This document shows, one piece after another, positions 34,781 through 43,690 of a stretch of 64,000 bases of DNA (its first letter is position 1; each line of letters opens with the position of its first letter). The notes beneath the pieces are model-generated. The model saw nothing but the letters and a program-made list of their open reading frames with translations. It was not told the DNA's origin and ran no database searches. Origin of the DNA: a virus; the IMG/VR virus record IMGVR_UViG_3300044640_002221, positions 1 to 64,000 of that record. One strand, written 5' to 3'. The position numbers and the translations under genes are program-made.

Positions 34781-35104
34781 TTATTGTACCCAACAGTAGA
34801 CGTTTACATTCGGGTTCTTTTTGATGTAGTCTTGAATCTTATCCCAGCTATCTAGTGAGCAGACATAGCTGTGAAGCTGCTGTAGAGTCTGTAATAAGTC
34901 CATAGCCTTGTTACCTGAAAGTTCATTGAGAAAATCACAAACTCTAGTGTCAGAATCCGGCAGGGTATCTCTTGCTCTACCAAAGTCAAAGCAGTTCTCT
35001 GAGGAAGCATGGTCATAAAAGCTCTCACCATACCTAGCTGCTTCTTCTTCTAACCTTTTGTACTCTTCAGCCTCTAAAAGAATTAGGTCTACATCAACAC
35101 TCAT
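34781..35104 (-). CDS. hypothetical protein
   Basis: 107 residues, acidic (VDVDLILLEAEEYKRLEEEA). Overlaps the thymidylate synthase gene by 4 bases (ATGA). Not recognised. Confidence 0.55.
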   Translation of the reverse strand: MSVDVDLILLEAEEYKRLEEEAARYGESFYDHASSENCFDFGRARDTLPDSDTRVCDFLNELSGNKAMDLLQTLQQLHSYVCSLDSWDKIQDYIKKNPNVNVYCWVQ

Positions 35105-36609
35105 ACGCTATCCTGCCTGTAGTTTTCACTCTTGTCATAAGCCTGACAAGCTCTTTCTATCTCAATACCTAAGTAACCTAGATGGGCTGCTTGAATACCT
35201 GGATTAGCCGCAGCTATTTGTCTTACCAGTCTTAGTGGAATAGTGCCCTTATACTCTCTGACTGCTTGACCACCCGGAGTTGTTTGAGTAACCAGTACAT
35301 CAAAGTCTTCTACTGTAATTACGAAGTTACCGACTGGATCGCTGTAATCAACTTTTAGTTGATAGTGTTCTTTCAAGACATCATCTGTATGTTGGAAAGA
35401 ATGACCGTAGATGTGAGCTGACTGTGAATTGATTATTAGTTCTCCTGCGATGTAACTGTCATCCAGATACTTTAATAGCACGTCCTGCAGCCGCCGCAAT
35501 GCCATGACATTACTGGGGTAAGCAGTGTACATATCATGAGAGCGGAAGGTAGCTATCATAATTAATCTTTTATCTATCAGTCGCACCCAGATGTTAGTCA
35601 AGCACGGAGGATTCTTGGAGTTAGTGTCTGTAGCAACATTCCAAAGCGAGATTGTACATTGAGAAGAGTCTGGGTTGGCTATAAGTTTGTTAGCTACTTC
35701 GGCTATCTGGTCTGTGGTTATAATCTCATCTTTGATACCTTCATACCACTTAAAAGCTCTAATCTTAGAGCCATAATTATAAGACACGCCTTCTGATATC
35801 TCACCTGTAACCATATAAGGTAGATAGCCTTCCATGAAGTCTGGTGTTACAGGTAGCCAAGGCTCAAAGTGAAAGTCTGCTGGCTCTGCTGCTACTACAG
35901 AAGTCATTTGAATTAATTCCTGTCTTTCACCGTACTGTGAGGCTGTCAGTCTACCAGTAGACCTGATTAAGTGAATAGCCTTTAACCATACTTCTGCTAC
36001 TGTCTGTCCTTTCACTAGATGCCCAGAGAGATCTCCCGGAAGGGTTGGGGATTCTGGTTTTGGTACTTCTACCATGACTGGTTCAGCATATTGTTTAAAG
36101 GGGTCAGACCCTTCTATAAATAAGTAGTGGCGAACCTTGTTGTGCTCTCTCAAATCTTTTACAAGGGTGTCAAGATTAGAAAACAGCGTGAAGTAGGTTA
36201 AGTTATTAAGAGTTGTTCTTAAAGACTCTTCTGGCACAACTAAGTCTACCCTCCCATTAACTTGAGACTTTGGCTTATAGTAGTTAGACTCTTTAGTAAA
36301 TGTTTCTCTTAAGGAAGAAGTAACATTAATTAAGTCATAGAAGCAACGACTAGCCCCTGCTATCTCATCTTGCCTTGTAGCAGACAGAACATAAACATCC
36401 CAGTTATGAGGATTGGCTAACAGGTTAACTATCAGCGGGGTTAAGCCATACATTGGGCTGTATAAGTTACCAATACAAGCGTACTCATGTGGTTCTAGTA
36501 ACTTAGCCACCCGCTCTTTAGGAGTCCAGCCAGTGATAATGATTGCCCTACCAGTTCCAACGATCAGTTCGTTGGCTCGGCATATTGGTTTGTACTGTGG
36601 GTTATTCAT
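35101..36609 (-). CDS. thymidylate synthase-like protein (methanogen-type pattern)
   Basis: 502 residues. The C-terminal half has the thymidylate synthase core: PPCLTNIW with the likely nucleophile Cys336, RSHDMYTAYPSNVMALRRLQ (356-375) and GELIINSQSAHIY (389-401). The spacing and sequence are closer to the methanogen-type/DUF4346-associated enzymes than to Escherichia coli ThyA. The N-terminal ~200 residues (RAIIITGWTPKERVAKLL, YVLSATRQDEIAGA) are a separate unrecognised domain. With NrdAB it would supply dTMP. A palindrome copy lies at 36560-36572. Confidence 0.7.
   Translation of the reverse strand: MNNPQYKPICRANELIVGTGRAIIITGWTPKERVAKLLEPHEYACIGNLYSPMYGLTPLIVNLLANPHNWDVYVLSATRQDEIAGASRCFYDLINVTSSLRETFTKESNYYKPKSQVNGRVDLVVPEESLRTTLNNLTYFTLFSNLDTLVKDLREHNKVRHYLFIEGSDPFKQYAEPVMVEVPKPESPTLPGDLSGHLVKGQTVAEVWLKAIHLIRSTGRLTASQYGERQELIQMTSVVAAEPADFHFEPWLPVTPDFMEGYLPYMVTGEISEGVSYNYGSKIRAFKWYEGIKDEIITTDQIAEVANKLIANPDSSQCTISLWNVATDTNSKNPPCLTNIWVRLIDKRLIMIATFRSHDMYTAYPSNVMALRRLQDVLLKYLDDSYIAGELIINSQSAHIYGHSFQHTDDVLKEHYQLKVDYSDPVGNFVITVEDFDVLVTQTTPGGQAVREYKGTIPLRLVRQIAAANPGIQAAHLGYLGIEIERACQAYDKSENYRQDSV
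36560..36572. repeat. 13-bp near-palindrome ACGATCAGTTCGT
   Basis: Near the 5' end of the thymidylate synthase gene, encoding NELIV on the minus strand. Shares ACGAWCWGTTCGT with the copies at 3471, 24892, 42693 and 57341. Confidence 0.4.
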
Positions 36610-37012
36610 CTACTGACTCCTGTAATCTTTCAGCCTCACAAAGCGACTGGTGAGCCTGCTCCATTAAATGCTTAATCTTAACTACTTTATCTTCTTTTGG
36701 TTCAGCAGCTTCCTTTTGAGATTCTTTGTATAGACGTAGATACTCAGCGGCATCCTCTTTTGAGGCAAAAAAGTAACCTAAACGCCATCTAGCGTTTGTG
36801 GCAGACCAAGCTTTTGTTATGCTTGTTATGTTTCCTTTACAGTCACAGGGCGTAGCTGGTAACAACTGTTGCTCTCCAAAAGTTTCTTCTTTGGCTACTC
36901 CCAAAGCATAAAGGTAAGTAGTTCCTCGCTTTACTACTATCCACTCTGTTATTACTCCTCCCTCTCCAAGTCTGTAAAGGCTTTTATATTTCTCTTTTTT
37001 TGGTTTGGTCAT
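36602..37012 (-). CDS. hypothetical protein
   Basis: 136 residues; basic start (MTKPKKEKYKSLYRLGEGGV) and a coiled-coil-like end (HLMEQAHQSLCEAERLQESV). It follows a hairpin and purine-tract leader and overlaps the synthase gene by 8 bases, so it probably heads that operon. Confidence 0.55.
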   Translation of the reverse strand: MTKPKKEKYKSLYRLGEGGVITEWIVVKRGTTYLYALGVAKEETFGEQQLLPATPCDCKGNITSITKAWSATNARWRLGYFFASKEDAAEYLRLYKESQKEAAEPKEDKVVKIKHLMEQAHQSLCEAERLQESVDE

Positions 37013-37027
37013 AGTTTAAGATTTGAA

Positions 37028-37096
37028 CTCTTTCTCTTTTCTTTTTTTATTTATAAACACACAAACATCATAAAACTTTTTGAAGCTTTATGATGT
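37028..37096 (-). promoter_or_regulatory. hairpin plus purine-tract leader
   Basis: A hairpin with 10-bp arms (37065-37074 and 37087-37096) follows the stop at 37137; then AAAAAAAGAAAAGAGAAAGA (37028-37048) and ATG 37012. Same architecture as 1329-1381. Confidence 0.5.
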
Positions 37097-37136
37097 AGTT
37101 ATATACGTGCTAATCCTACAGTCTTAAGCTACTAAT

Positions 37137-37931
37137 TTATCTACTTACTAATCTCTTACCTGTACGAACTCTATCCATAGCCCATAGTAACTTTTTGTAT
37201 AACTCTTCTAGCTTCTGTTTGGTACTATCAGAATATCTATCCTCTTCTTCTTCTTCTGCTAGACTTTGCATCTCAAGAATGGCGTAAACACCCACTTCTT
37301 TAGGCTTAAAAAACCTCTTAAATAACTTATTACCAATGCTCTCTTTTGAAGATAGCAGACGAGAGTATACGCTCTTAATTCCCAAACTATCTAGATAAAC
37401 AATACATCCTGGGCTAAGAGTAGAGTCTTCTATTGATAAGTTTAAAAACTTATCATCTGAGTATCTTTTAATCTCTTCGCTTATTCTTTCTATATCTATA
37501 TCTTTTAAAATATTTTTTACAGACTCAATACCTTGTCTGCGGGCTTCATACTTTACAGTCATCTTTGTAAAGTGTAGTTTACCCCAATTAGTTCCATTAT
37601 GTAATATTCCCAAACACACTCTGTCTGAGTGTGATATAGTCAGCATCTCTTTTAAAATATTTTCTATATACTCTCTATCTTGAAAGTGCTCTGGTTTAAG
37701 ATAGGCTACAACGTTCTTTCTTGCTGTCTCACCTGCTTCTACGAGGTTAATTATATTAGTAATTATGTTAGCTGTTAAAAATAAACCTATCACTCCAAGA
37801 ACTAAAGCACCATCGTAAGTTAAATAACCGGTGTCTTTATACTGCTTAATTATTTGTATGCCGGTTTCTACAGAAATATGGTGATTAGACTGTTGTTTTT
37901 CGGTTGGTGTGTGAGCAATTTGGTTAACCAT
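37137..37931 (-). CDS. membrane-anchored hypothetical protein
   Basis: 264 residues with one clear transmembrane segment (GALVLGVIGLFLTANIITNI, ~39-58) after a cytoplasmic N-terminus. The long C-terminal part is charged and mixed (GILHNGTNWGKLHFTKMTVK). Not recognised. A strong hairpin (37951-37984) lies just upstream. Confidence 0.6.
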   Translation of the reverse strand: MVNQIAHTPTEKQQSNHHISVETGIQIIKQYKDTGYLTYDGALVLGVIGLFLTANIITNIINLVEAGETARKNVVAYLKPEHFQDREYIENILKEMLTISHSDRVCLGILHNGTNWGKLHFTKMTVKYEARRQGIESVKNILKDIDIERISEEIKRYSDDKFLNLSIEDSTLSPGCIVYLDSLGIKSVYSRLLSSKESIGNKLFKRFFKPKEVGVYAILEMQSLAEEEEEDRYSDSTKQKLEELYKKLLWAMDRVRTGKRLVSR

Positions 37932-37950
37932 TGTTCTAAACTCTGTGAAT

Positions 37951-37984
37951 ACACTACCAGCTTAAACTAAGAAGCTGGTAGTGT
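37951..37984. terminator. 13-bp hairpin between genes
   Basis: Arms 37951-37963 and 37972-37984 are exactly complementary (ACACTACCAGCTT). It lies between the stop at 38015 and the ATG at 37931. No clear T-run on the minus side. Confidence 0.5.
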
Positions 37985-38014
37985 GGGGCTCAATAATGTT
38001 TTGGTTGTGCAGCT

Positions 38015-38557
38015 TTATCGCTCTTCACAGTAGAAAAGCCACAAAGTTATACTCAACTCTCTCTCATCAATAGAAGTATTAGCTTTAAATTGGAACCTGT
38101 ACTTTTTACTAGAGTCTACTTTTTCGGCTAGTTCGCTCATTAAAGCTTTGCGAAGATTTCTTTTTACTTCAGTTACTACATCTTCATTCTCATGCTCTTT
38201 ATCTATGTAGAAAACCCTCTGCAAGACTCTTGTGTCTAACCAGCTTTGTCTTCTAGCTTGCTGATGATTTATCAACTCTGTCATGTCAACCGGATTTGTA
38301 GGACACCAAGCATAGTAGCCAGAAGGTAACTGTCTAAGAACAAATTGATGCTCTGAGTAGTTAATTCTTAGCAACCTTGGCGGTGTTAACAAACTATACG
38401 CTTCAAGAGCAACCTTTTCATATAGAGGTTTTCTAATAACAAAAGTCTCACCTCCATTGTAATGATTAGCTTCTAAAGCTTTATTGTAAGTGCAGAACTT
38501 ATCTAAACAAAGCTGTAGTAGGTCGCTATTAGTTGTAAGAATACTATCACTCATCAA
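38015..38557 (-). CDS. hypothetical protein
   Basis: 180 residues (LLQLCLDKFCTYNKALEANH, KYRFQFKANTSIDERELSIT). Overlaps its upstream neighbour by 11 bases. Not recognised. Confidence 0.55.
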   Translation of the reverse strand: MMSDSILTTNSDLLQLCLDKFCTYNKALEANHYNGGETFVIRKPLYEKVALEAYSLLTPPRLLRINYSEHQFVLRQLPSGYYAWCPTNPVDMTELINHQQARRQSWLDTRVLQRVFYIDKEHENEDVVTEVKRNLRKALMSELAEKVDSSKKYRFQFKANTSIDERELSITLWLFYCEER

Positions 38558-38909
38558 AATCCTCCTCTTGCAAGATAAAGTTTGACTCCTCTAATTTGTA
38601 GGGTGTCTTCACACAATCAGCTACTTGCTGCTGTACTTCAGACTTATAAACAATAGTTTCTACTATCTTGTTAGGTACTGTGGCAAGTTTGGCTAAGGCT
38701 GGCAGGCGATCGCTCTTTTTAAGATATACACCACCTTGAAGTACCAGCAAAAGCTTCCCAAAAGCCCAGGCGGCTAGATAAGAACTGTAAGTTCTGTTAT
38801 CTACAGAGGGCATAAAGAAACTGGTAGAGGCTTTTCTGTTAGGCTGCCAAGCCACGTACCAGCTCTTAGTGAACACTCCTTTAAATTCAGGAGAGTTAAA
38901 TAATTTCAT
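38547..38909 (-). CDS. hypothetical protein
   Basis: 120 residues; TKSWYVAWQPNRKASTSFFM and YLAAWAFGKLLLVLQGGVYL, mixed alpha/beta. The ATG overlaps the TAA of the small membrane protein upstream (TAATGA). Not recognised. Confidence 0.55.
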   Translation of the reverse strand: MKLFNSPEFKGVFTKSWYVAWQPNRKASTSFFMPSVDNRTYSSYLAAWAFGKLLLVLQGGVYLKKSDRLPALAKLATVPNKIVETIVYKSEVQQQVADCVKTPYKLEESNFILQEEDFDE

Positions 38910-39079
38910 TATTTCTTTGTTAGTGGGTTAATAAACACAGCAAACACCCAGGCTATTACAAACGTCCCTACTACTATCCAGAATCTACTTTGGTTTGTTA
39001 TAGTCTGTACAAACAAACTAACTAGATAGGCTATAAAGCTCATAAGTGTAGAAAATAATAGCGGTGCGGCTTCAAACAT
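38909..39079 (-). CDS. 56-residue membrane protein, two transmembrane helices (holin-like size)
   Basis: ATG 39079 has GAAGGTAAC just upstream. The product MFEAAPLLFSTLMSFIAYLV continues with a short loop (TNQSRF) and a second hydrophobic helix (WIVVGTFVIAWVFAVFI), ending PLTKK. Two helices with a charged tail fit holins or small membrane effectors. A second tiny membrane gene lies 29 bases upstream. Confidence 0.6.
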   Translation of the reverse strand: MFEAAPLLFSTLMSFIAYLVSLFVQTITNQSRFWIVVGTFVIAWVFAVFINPLTKK

Positions 39080-39108
39080 TTAGTTACCTTCTTTGATTAC
39101 AGATTTTA

Positions 39109-39252
39109 TTATGTCAGTAAGACAAAGATTAACAGATGCTGAGCCTGTTTTTTTAAAAAAACAATGGTAAAAAAAGAAGAAAGAAGAAAGAAGATAATAA
39201 GCCGAGTTCTTTTACCTAGAAACTCTAATGATGCTTTTATCAGGTCAATCAT
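39109..39252 (-). CDS. 47-residue hydrophobic membrane protein
   Basis: ATG 39252 overlaps the stop of the gene upstream (ATGATTGA). The product has RLIIFFLLSSFFTIVFL, KKQ and LLIFVLLT, one or two membrane helices. The T/C-rich coding strand explains the odd GAAGAAAGAAGAAAG tract on the plus strand. Adjacent to the two-helix protein at 38909, so they may act as a pair. Confidence 0.5.
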   Translation of the reverse strand: MIDLIKASLEFLGKRTRLIIFFLLSSFFTIVFLKKQAQHLLIFVLLT

Positions 39253-39463
39253 CTGAGAATAGTCTCTTAATTTCTTCTAAGTTATCCCCTCCATTTAGAG
39301 GATGGTCATCATGCCACTCTCCAATCTCTGCTTCTTTCACCTTTATTACTATGGGGTTTATGCAGTGGTTAGGATAACGAGCATTACTTAAGACTTCTTC
39401 AATACCTTCTGCTCCAAGGTTATCGTGATCGTTTATTAATACAGTCAGCAAGTATGCTTTCAT
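39245..39463 (-). CDS. hypothetical protein
   Basis: 72 residues, MKAYLLTVLINDHDNLGAEG... with NARYPNHCINPIVIKVKEAE; the pattern resembles short beta-alpha-beta phage proteins. Overlaps neighbours at both ends. Confidence 0.55.
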   Translation of the reverse strand: MKAYLLTVLINDHDNLGAEGIEEVLSNARYPNHCINPIVIKVKEAEIGEWHDDHPLNGGDNLEEIKRLFSDD

Positions 39464-39954
39464 GTTATTAAACTCCTCAAAAACTCTGTGAATATTTCTA
39501 CTACCAACTTTCTGTCTGGTGGGTCTTCTTGCTCAAATTCTACTATAGCTGCAAGCCAATACCCTGGTTGGTACAGGTCTATTCTAGTGTCTCGCATAAC
39601 GTGATGCTCTTTATGAATATTCAAGACTAAAATACATCCCGGAAGCTGTGGAGCTATATCAAAGCGAGATTGTCTAGAGCTTTTGGCTATAAAGCCATCA
39701 TTTCTGAGAATAAGAAAAGCTGCCCACTGTGGGAACAATTCAGAGTCCTTGTGCTTCTTCTGCTCTCTACACGCTATGTATTGTAAGTCTTTACCTTCTA
39801 ATAGTTGCTTTAATTTACCTTGAGTCTCTATTGTTTGACCTCTAAGTTGTAAATGAGGAATAGGACTGCTATAAGGATAAAAGTCTTGATGAATACCTGC
39901 TTGGTACATTAATTCACTGCGGGAGCTAAACTCTTGCCATTGATCTATTAACAT
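39460..39954 (-). CDS. hypothetical protein
   Basis: 164 residues (LMYQAGIHQDFYPYSSPIPH, GCILVLNIHKEHHVMRDTRI). Not recognised. Overlaps its upstream neighbour by 7 bases. Confidence 0.55.
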   Translation of the reverse strand: MLIDQWQEFSSRSELMYQAGIHQDFYPYSSPIPHLQLRGQTIETQGKLKQLLEGKDLQYIACREQKKHKDSELFPQWAAFLILRNDGFIAKSSRQSRFDIAPQLPGCILVLNIHKEHHVMRDTRIDLYQPGYWLAAIVEFEQEDPPDRKLVVEIFTEFLRSLIT

Positions 39955-40325
39955 TGGTCTGCTTGATTATCTAAAAGAAGTTTTAACCATTTGCTTGTTT
40001 TTGTTAGTGTGTTACCCTTTTCTTTTTCTTCAATACTTGCAAGTTGTTCTATTTCTGTAAGGTAGTGGTCATAATTATTAGGGGCGAATAATTTGTCTGG
40101 TATAAGTCCTAGCAATCTCTTTTGAGTCTGGAGTTCTTTACTACCTTTACAGGCTAAAACAAAATCTTCTACAGAATGAAATACACAAACAGTATTAATT
40201 TCTACAAAGCAGTTGATACAAGTATTCCAAAAAGCAAAATCTGTAGCTGCTGGCTCTCCGGTATCTTCCTCAAGTTGTATCTGGTCTCCTATCCAAATAA
40301 ATCTCATCATTTTCTTTACTTCCAT
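39948..40325 (-). CDS. hypothetical protein
   Basis: 125 residues; FAFWNTCINCFVEINTVCVF is Cys-rich. Alternative start at Met6. Preceded by the hairpin at 40344-40381. Not recognised. Confidence 0.5.
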   Translation of the reverse strand: MEVKKMMRFIWIGDQIQLEEDTGEPAATDFAFWNTCINCFVEINTVCVFHSVEDFVLACKGSKELQTQKRLLGLIPDKLFAPNNYDHYLTEIEQLASIEEKEKGNTLTKTSKWLKLLLDNQADQC

Positions 40326-40343
40326 GTAATAAATAATCTCTAT

Positions 40344-40381
40344 CTCTAGGAAAGTATTTAATAACAGATACTTTCCTGGAG
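40344..40381. terminator. 10-14 bp hairpin downstream of DUF932 gene
   Basis: Arms AGGAAAGTAT (40348-40357) and ATACTTTCCT (40368-40377) are exact, and extend outward by four pairs with one G-U. It follows the stop of the 40391-41347 gene. Confidence 0.5.
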
Positions 40382-40390
40382 ACTTTTATT

Positions 40391-41347
40391 TTAAACCATT
40401 GCCAGTGCGCGTTCTTCAGCTTTAGCTAAGAAGTTAGCGTCGCTGCCAAACCATATAGAGTTGAATCTGCTATCTTTATTAGAGCTTTTAGCATGAGTAA
40501 CCCACTCCGTCAACGAGTTGAAGGCTGCATAAGCAGTACCACGCACACCATCAACCTGTAGATCAAGTGAGCTATTATAAACAGCTAGAATCTTTCTGCA
40601 AGAACGTAGGTCTTCTAACTCAGCGGTAGTCTCTAATCTTTTACTAGCAGCTTTCAAGTCACTCACAAACAAGTCTTCCAAGTAGTTGCGGAACTGTTTG
40701 GTGCTAATGTTAGTAGCAGCCATTTGACGATACTTTACAACTGTGTTGTCAAAGCTCTTTCGACAGATATCAAGAGAAGCTTGAATCTCGGATAATGCAA
40801 TAGCAGCTTTAGAGTTATGCGAGATAGCTTTAAATGCTCCGCTTTCACCTAATGCCACCCTTAAAGTGTTGGCACAGACTACTCTCTCAGAAACAAACTT
40901 GACAATAGCTTTCATACTACCGTCATGGGAGTTTGCTAGTAGCAAGTAGTTCCTGATGCGATCACCTTCAATAACTTCTGTCTCTGAGTTCTCAATCTCT
41001 GCCGCGATCCAGCACTTTTTCCCGGAGTCTAAAATCCCTGCTGTGCTGATATAACAATCTCTCTCATGCAGAAAGGGGTCAAAGAACTTAAAAGCATCTT
41101 CGTTCTGAATAGGTCGGTAAACCTTCCCTACAGTTGCCAGGTATGCTCCTGTATCGTCTCTGTGGACTGCCTTTTTATCTGGTATCTCTTGACCACAAGA
41201 GCTTACAGGGTGTAAAGACACCTTCCAGTCTGCCCCTGCTAGTTTCAAAGCCTCAGAGGTGCTGTAGACTTTATCTTCTAGAACTGTTCCTAAACCATGC
41301 CAAGTCGGTTCTTTAACAAAGAATCCACTTTCAAATTGATGAGCCAT
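40391..41347 (-). CDS. DUF932/phage-plasmid-like protein (TIGR03299 type)
   Basis: 318 residues starting MAHQFESGFFVKEPTWHGLG, the opening of the DUF932 family found in phages and plasmids. Further family features are AYLATVGKVYRPIQNEDAF and NYLLLANSHDGSMKAIVKF with a conserved ERVVCANTL. The role of the family is not established; it is usually close to replication genes, as here. Confidence 0.82.
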   Translation of the reverse strand: MAHQFESGFFVKEPTWHGLGTVLEDKVYSTSEALKLAGADWKVSLHPVSSCGQEIPDKKAVHRDDTGAYLATVGKVYRPIQNEDAFKFFDPFLHERDCYISTAGILDSGKKCWIAAEIENSETEVIEGDRIRNYLLLANSHDGSMKAIVKFVSERVVCANTLRVALGESGAFKAISHNSKAAIALSEIQASLDICRKSFDNTVVKYRQMAATNISTKQFRNYLEDLFVSDLKAASKRLETTAELEDLRSCRKILAVYNSSLDLQVDGVRGTAYAAFNSLTEWVTHAKSSNKDSRFNSIWFGSDANFLAKAEERALAMV

Positions 41348-41373
41348 ATTATTTATTTCCCTATTATTGATTG

Positions 41374-41853
41374 TTAATTATCTTTGTCGAAACGTTTAAT
41401 ATCTTCTTCCAGCCAGTAAAAAGCATTGCCAACTGCTTTTCTATATACAGTTTCAGCACTTGTTATTATGGACAGGCAAACTAATAATCTCTGTTCTACT
41501 ATGCCTGGATATTTAAGCTTTAGGTTATTTAGGCTTGTGGCAGATGGCAGAAATTGGTCTGCTAGTTCTTTAACTCTTTGCTCTCTTAATAGCAAAGTTA
41601 GTTCTTGCTTCTCCTGCTCTTTTATATCCAAATAGACATCTTCCCCAAGAACTATTCTGTACTCAGGTATGTTCATCTTTAGTACACAGTGCCTGATTGC
41701 TTCAGAAGCATACTCAAAGCTTCTATTCAGAACTTTACGCCCAACATGGCATACTGTTTTTCCATCTTTAAGCTTTCGTTTGGCACACCTTATCACCCAG
41801 CCCTCTTTATACCAACAGCTTTTTGATCTTCCTTTGACTACTGTTACTAACAT
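41374..41853 (-). CDS. hypothetical protein
   Basis: 159 residues, basic N-terminus (VIRCAKRKLKDGKTVCHVGR) and helical C-terminus. Starts directly after the stop of the gene upstream. Not recognised. Confidence 0.55.
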   Translation of the reverse strand: MLVTVVKGRSKSCWYKEGWVIRCAKRKLKDGKTVCHVGRKVLNRSFEYASEAIRHCVLKMNIPEYRIVLGEDVYLDIKEQEKQELTLLLREQRVKELADQFLPSATSLNNLKLKYPGIVEQRLLVCLSIITSAETVYRKAVGNAFYWLEEDIKRFDKDN

Positions 41854-42213
41854 CTAAGTCTTAATATTGTTTGCTCTTTCAAAGTCCCTGAAGTCAACAC
41901 TCTCAACTATCTGCTGCAACACAGTTATGTCAAACGACTCAGGTACGACTAACTCACCTACTACTTGTGGGGTTAATACTTTATCTATTTGTTCTACTAA
42001 GTTTGGTTCTAGATTTAATAAGCCCGCCCACAGCGCATGACGAACTGACCTAATAAAGGCAAGTCGCGGGCTTACTATCAATCTTTGCTCTTGCTCTTCT
42101 CTTTTTTCTTCTGGTGCTGCAACAATTTCTTCAACTACTTCTATAGACTCTACAGAGCTTCTAATCTTTTGAGCTTGCTGTAGTAGCTTGTCTAAGTCCA
42201 ATAAACTCGGCAT
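41854..42213 (-). CDS. hypothetical protein overlapping the helicase end
   Basis: 119 residues, acidic helix (SIEVVEEIVAAPEEKREEQE). Overlaps the 3' end of the SF2 helicase gene by 53 bases in another frame, so translation is likely coupled. Not recognised. Confidence 0.5.
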   Translation of the reverse strand: MPSLLDLDKLLQQAQKIRSSVESIEVVEEIVAAPEEKREEQEQRLIVSPRLAFIRSVRHALWAGLLNLEPNLVEQIDKVLTPQVVGELVVPESFDITVLQQIVESVDFRDFERANNIKT

Positions 42214-43681
42214 ACAACTCTTCCTCAGTTACAACCTTACTGCTATCAGGATATAGCTTATTCAAATGTGTAAGCCTCTTTCTAGCTTGGTTTAGGTAGT
42301 AATGAGGTTCTTCATCCCAGAAGTCTATTTGAAAGGCTGCAGTCTTGCGTTTAGATTGGTCTATCCTGATTCCCCTACCTGTCTTTTGAGTTACTCCAAT
42401 AGTTCCGCTTCCAGCTGCAGCATTAATGTTTAACCCAATACTTGGAAAGTCTACCCCTACGTTTAATGCTGGCGAGGAAAGCAATACTCTCATCTGACAG
42501 TTACTAAAGGCATTTTGTATACTTTCCCTTTCCTTTTTTTTAAGCAGTTTAGTATTGCTATGCACAAAAGGAATATCTAAACCTGTATTGGCAAACTCTT
42601 TTTGAAGTATTAGCCCATGTTCATCTATCTCTGTTACTAGAATTAGCACTTGACTATCAGATGTACACTCTAAATACTTTTGTACTACTCTGACGATCAG
42701 TTCGTTGCGGATTTTATTTCTACAGATAGCTGTAAGATAAACCTCTCGCTGCTCTGGCTTATCAGGATAAACTATTTTACCTCCTTTCATCACAGCGTTT
42801 GAGTAAATGGTAACTGATGCAGGCACTTTAATAAATCTTCCTTTAGGTTTATGGATAACTTTTTTATCAACCATCTCCATTTCTGGTATGACTAAGGCTA
42901 GTGGACCATATACACCTTCTAGGAGTAAATCAGCTCCTGATTCTGAGTACGCTGTGGCTGACAATCCTAACCGGAAGAAGGTATTGGGACAATGTTCGCC
43001 AATAGTCTGGTAAGAGTAACAAGAACCTGTGTGGCACTCATCGCCTATTAGAATTTCTGTTTCAGCTAAGTTGTACTTAAACTTACCCCCAGCATGAGAG
43101 AACAGCGAATTGATAATACCTACAGTTACACGCTGCCAGTCTTCTTTACCATCTCCTACTTGACCTATAGGCTCATCAAGAAACTCTGATAGTTGTTTTA
43201 CTAAAGACTTCTGCAAGGCTATTTGGGGTACAGTAATGAGGATTTTCTGGGTAGGGTATTGCTTGACTACCCATACTAAAGTTTTGCTCTTACCACTACC
43301 TGTAGGGGAGCTAATCATACAACGTTGGAAGTCAATAGCTGTCTTAACTGCTAACTCTTGATGATCCCATGCCCACTCAGGTAACTTCCAGGGGGTGTAA
43401 GCTTCTGCTTGGTATAAGCACTCTAGTTCATAGGGTTCTCCAATCTCTACTAAAAACTCTATTACTCTTGGCAACAACCCAGTGGGAAACGAACTGGTTC
43501 CAACGTCGTAGCAGCTTCTTTTAGGGTCTGCTGGATTCCATTTCTGGTAGTAGTTATTTCTTTCTACTTTCTTGTCTATCCACTGTAATAGCTGCTTAAG
43601 CTTGTAGTCTAGGTTTAGACCACCTGCTTGCTCCTTACTTATTACAGTAGCCTTTGCCCCATTAAAAACTATCTTTATCAC
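42161..43681 (-). CDS. SF2 DNA helicase (UvsW/RAD25-like)
   Basis: 506 residues. Motif I SSPTGSGKSKTLVWV (Walker A, ~123-137), motif II ILIGDECHTGS (DECH, ~211-221), motif III GLSATAYSESG, and C-terminal helicase motifs VLLSSPALNVGVDFPSIGLN and QKTGRGIRIDQ. The first ~100 residues are an accessory domain, as in T4 UvsW. Probably resolves recombination intermediates. A 13-bp palindrome lies at 42693-42705 in codons for NELIV. Confidence 0.85.
   Translation of the reverse strand: MIKIVFNGAKATVISKEQAGGLNLDYKLKQLLQWIDKKVERNNYYQKWNPADPKRSCYDVGTSSFPTGLLPRVIEFLVEIGEPYELECLYQAEAYTPWKLPEWAWDHQELAVKTAIDFQRCMISSPTGSGKSKTLVWVVKQYPTQKILITVPQIALQKSLVKQLSEFLDEPIGQVGDGKEDWQRVTVGIINSLFSHAGGKFKYNLAETEILIGDECHTGSCYSYQTIGEHCPNTFFRLGLSATAYSESGADLLLEGVYGPLALVIPEMEMVDKKVIHKPKGRFIKVPASVTIYSNAVMKGGKIVYPDKPEQREVYLTAICRNKIRNELIVRVVQKYLECTSDSQVLILVTEIDEHGLILQKEFANTGLDIPFVHSNTKLLKKKERESIQNAFSNCQMRVLLSSPALNVGVDFPSIGLNINAAAGSGTIGVTQKTGRGIRIDQSKRKTAAFQIDFWDEEPHYYLNQARKRLTHLNKLYPDSSKVVTEEELYAEFIGLRQATTASSKD
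42693..42705. repeat. 13-bp near-palindrome ACGATCAGTTCGT in helicase gene
   Basis: Identical to the copy at 36560-36572; it encodes NELIV on the minus strand. Confidence 0.4.
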
Positions 43682-43690
43682 GGCATTAAA

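Noticed and set aside
39160-39195. Purine-rich AAAAAAAGAAGAAAGAAGAAAG on the plus strand as another leader motif
   Set aside because: It is on the opposite strand from the other leaders and is explained by the Phe/Leu-rich coding sequence of a minus-strand membrane peptide.
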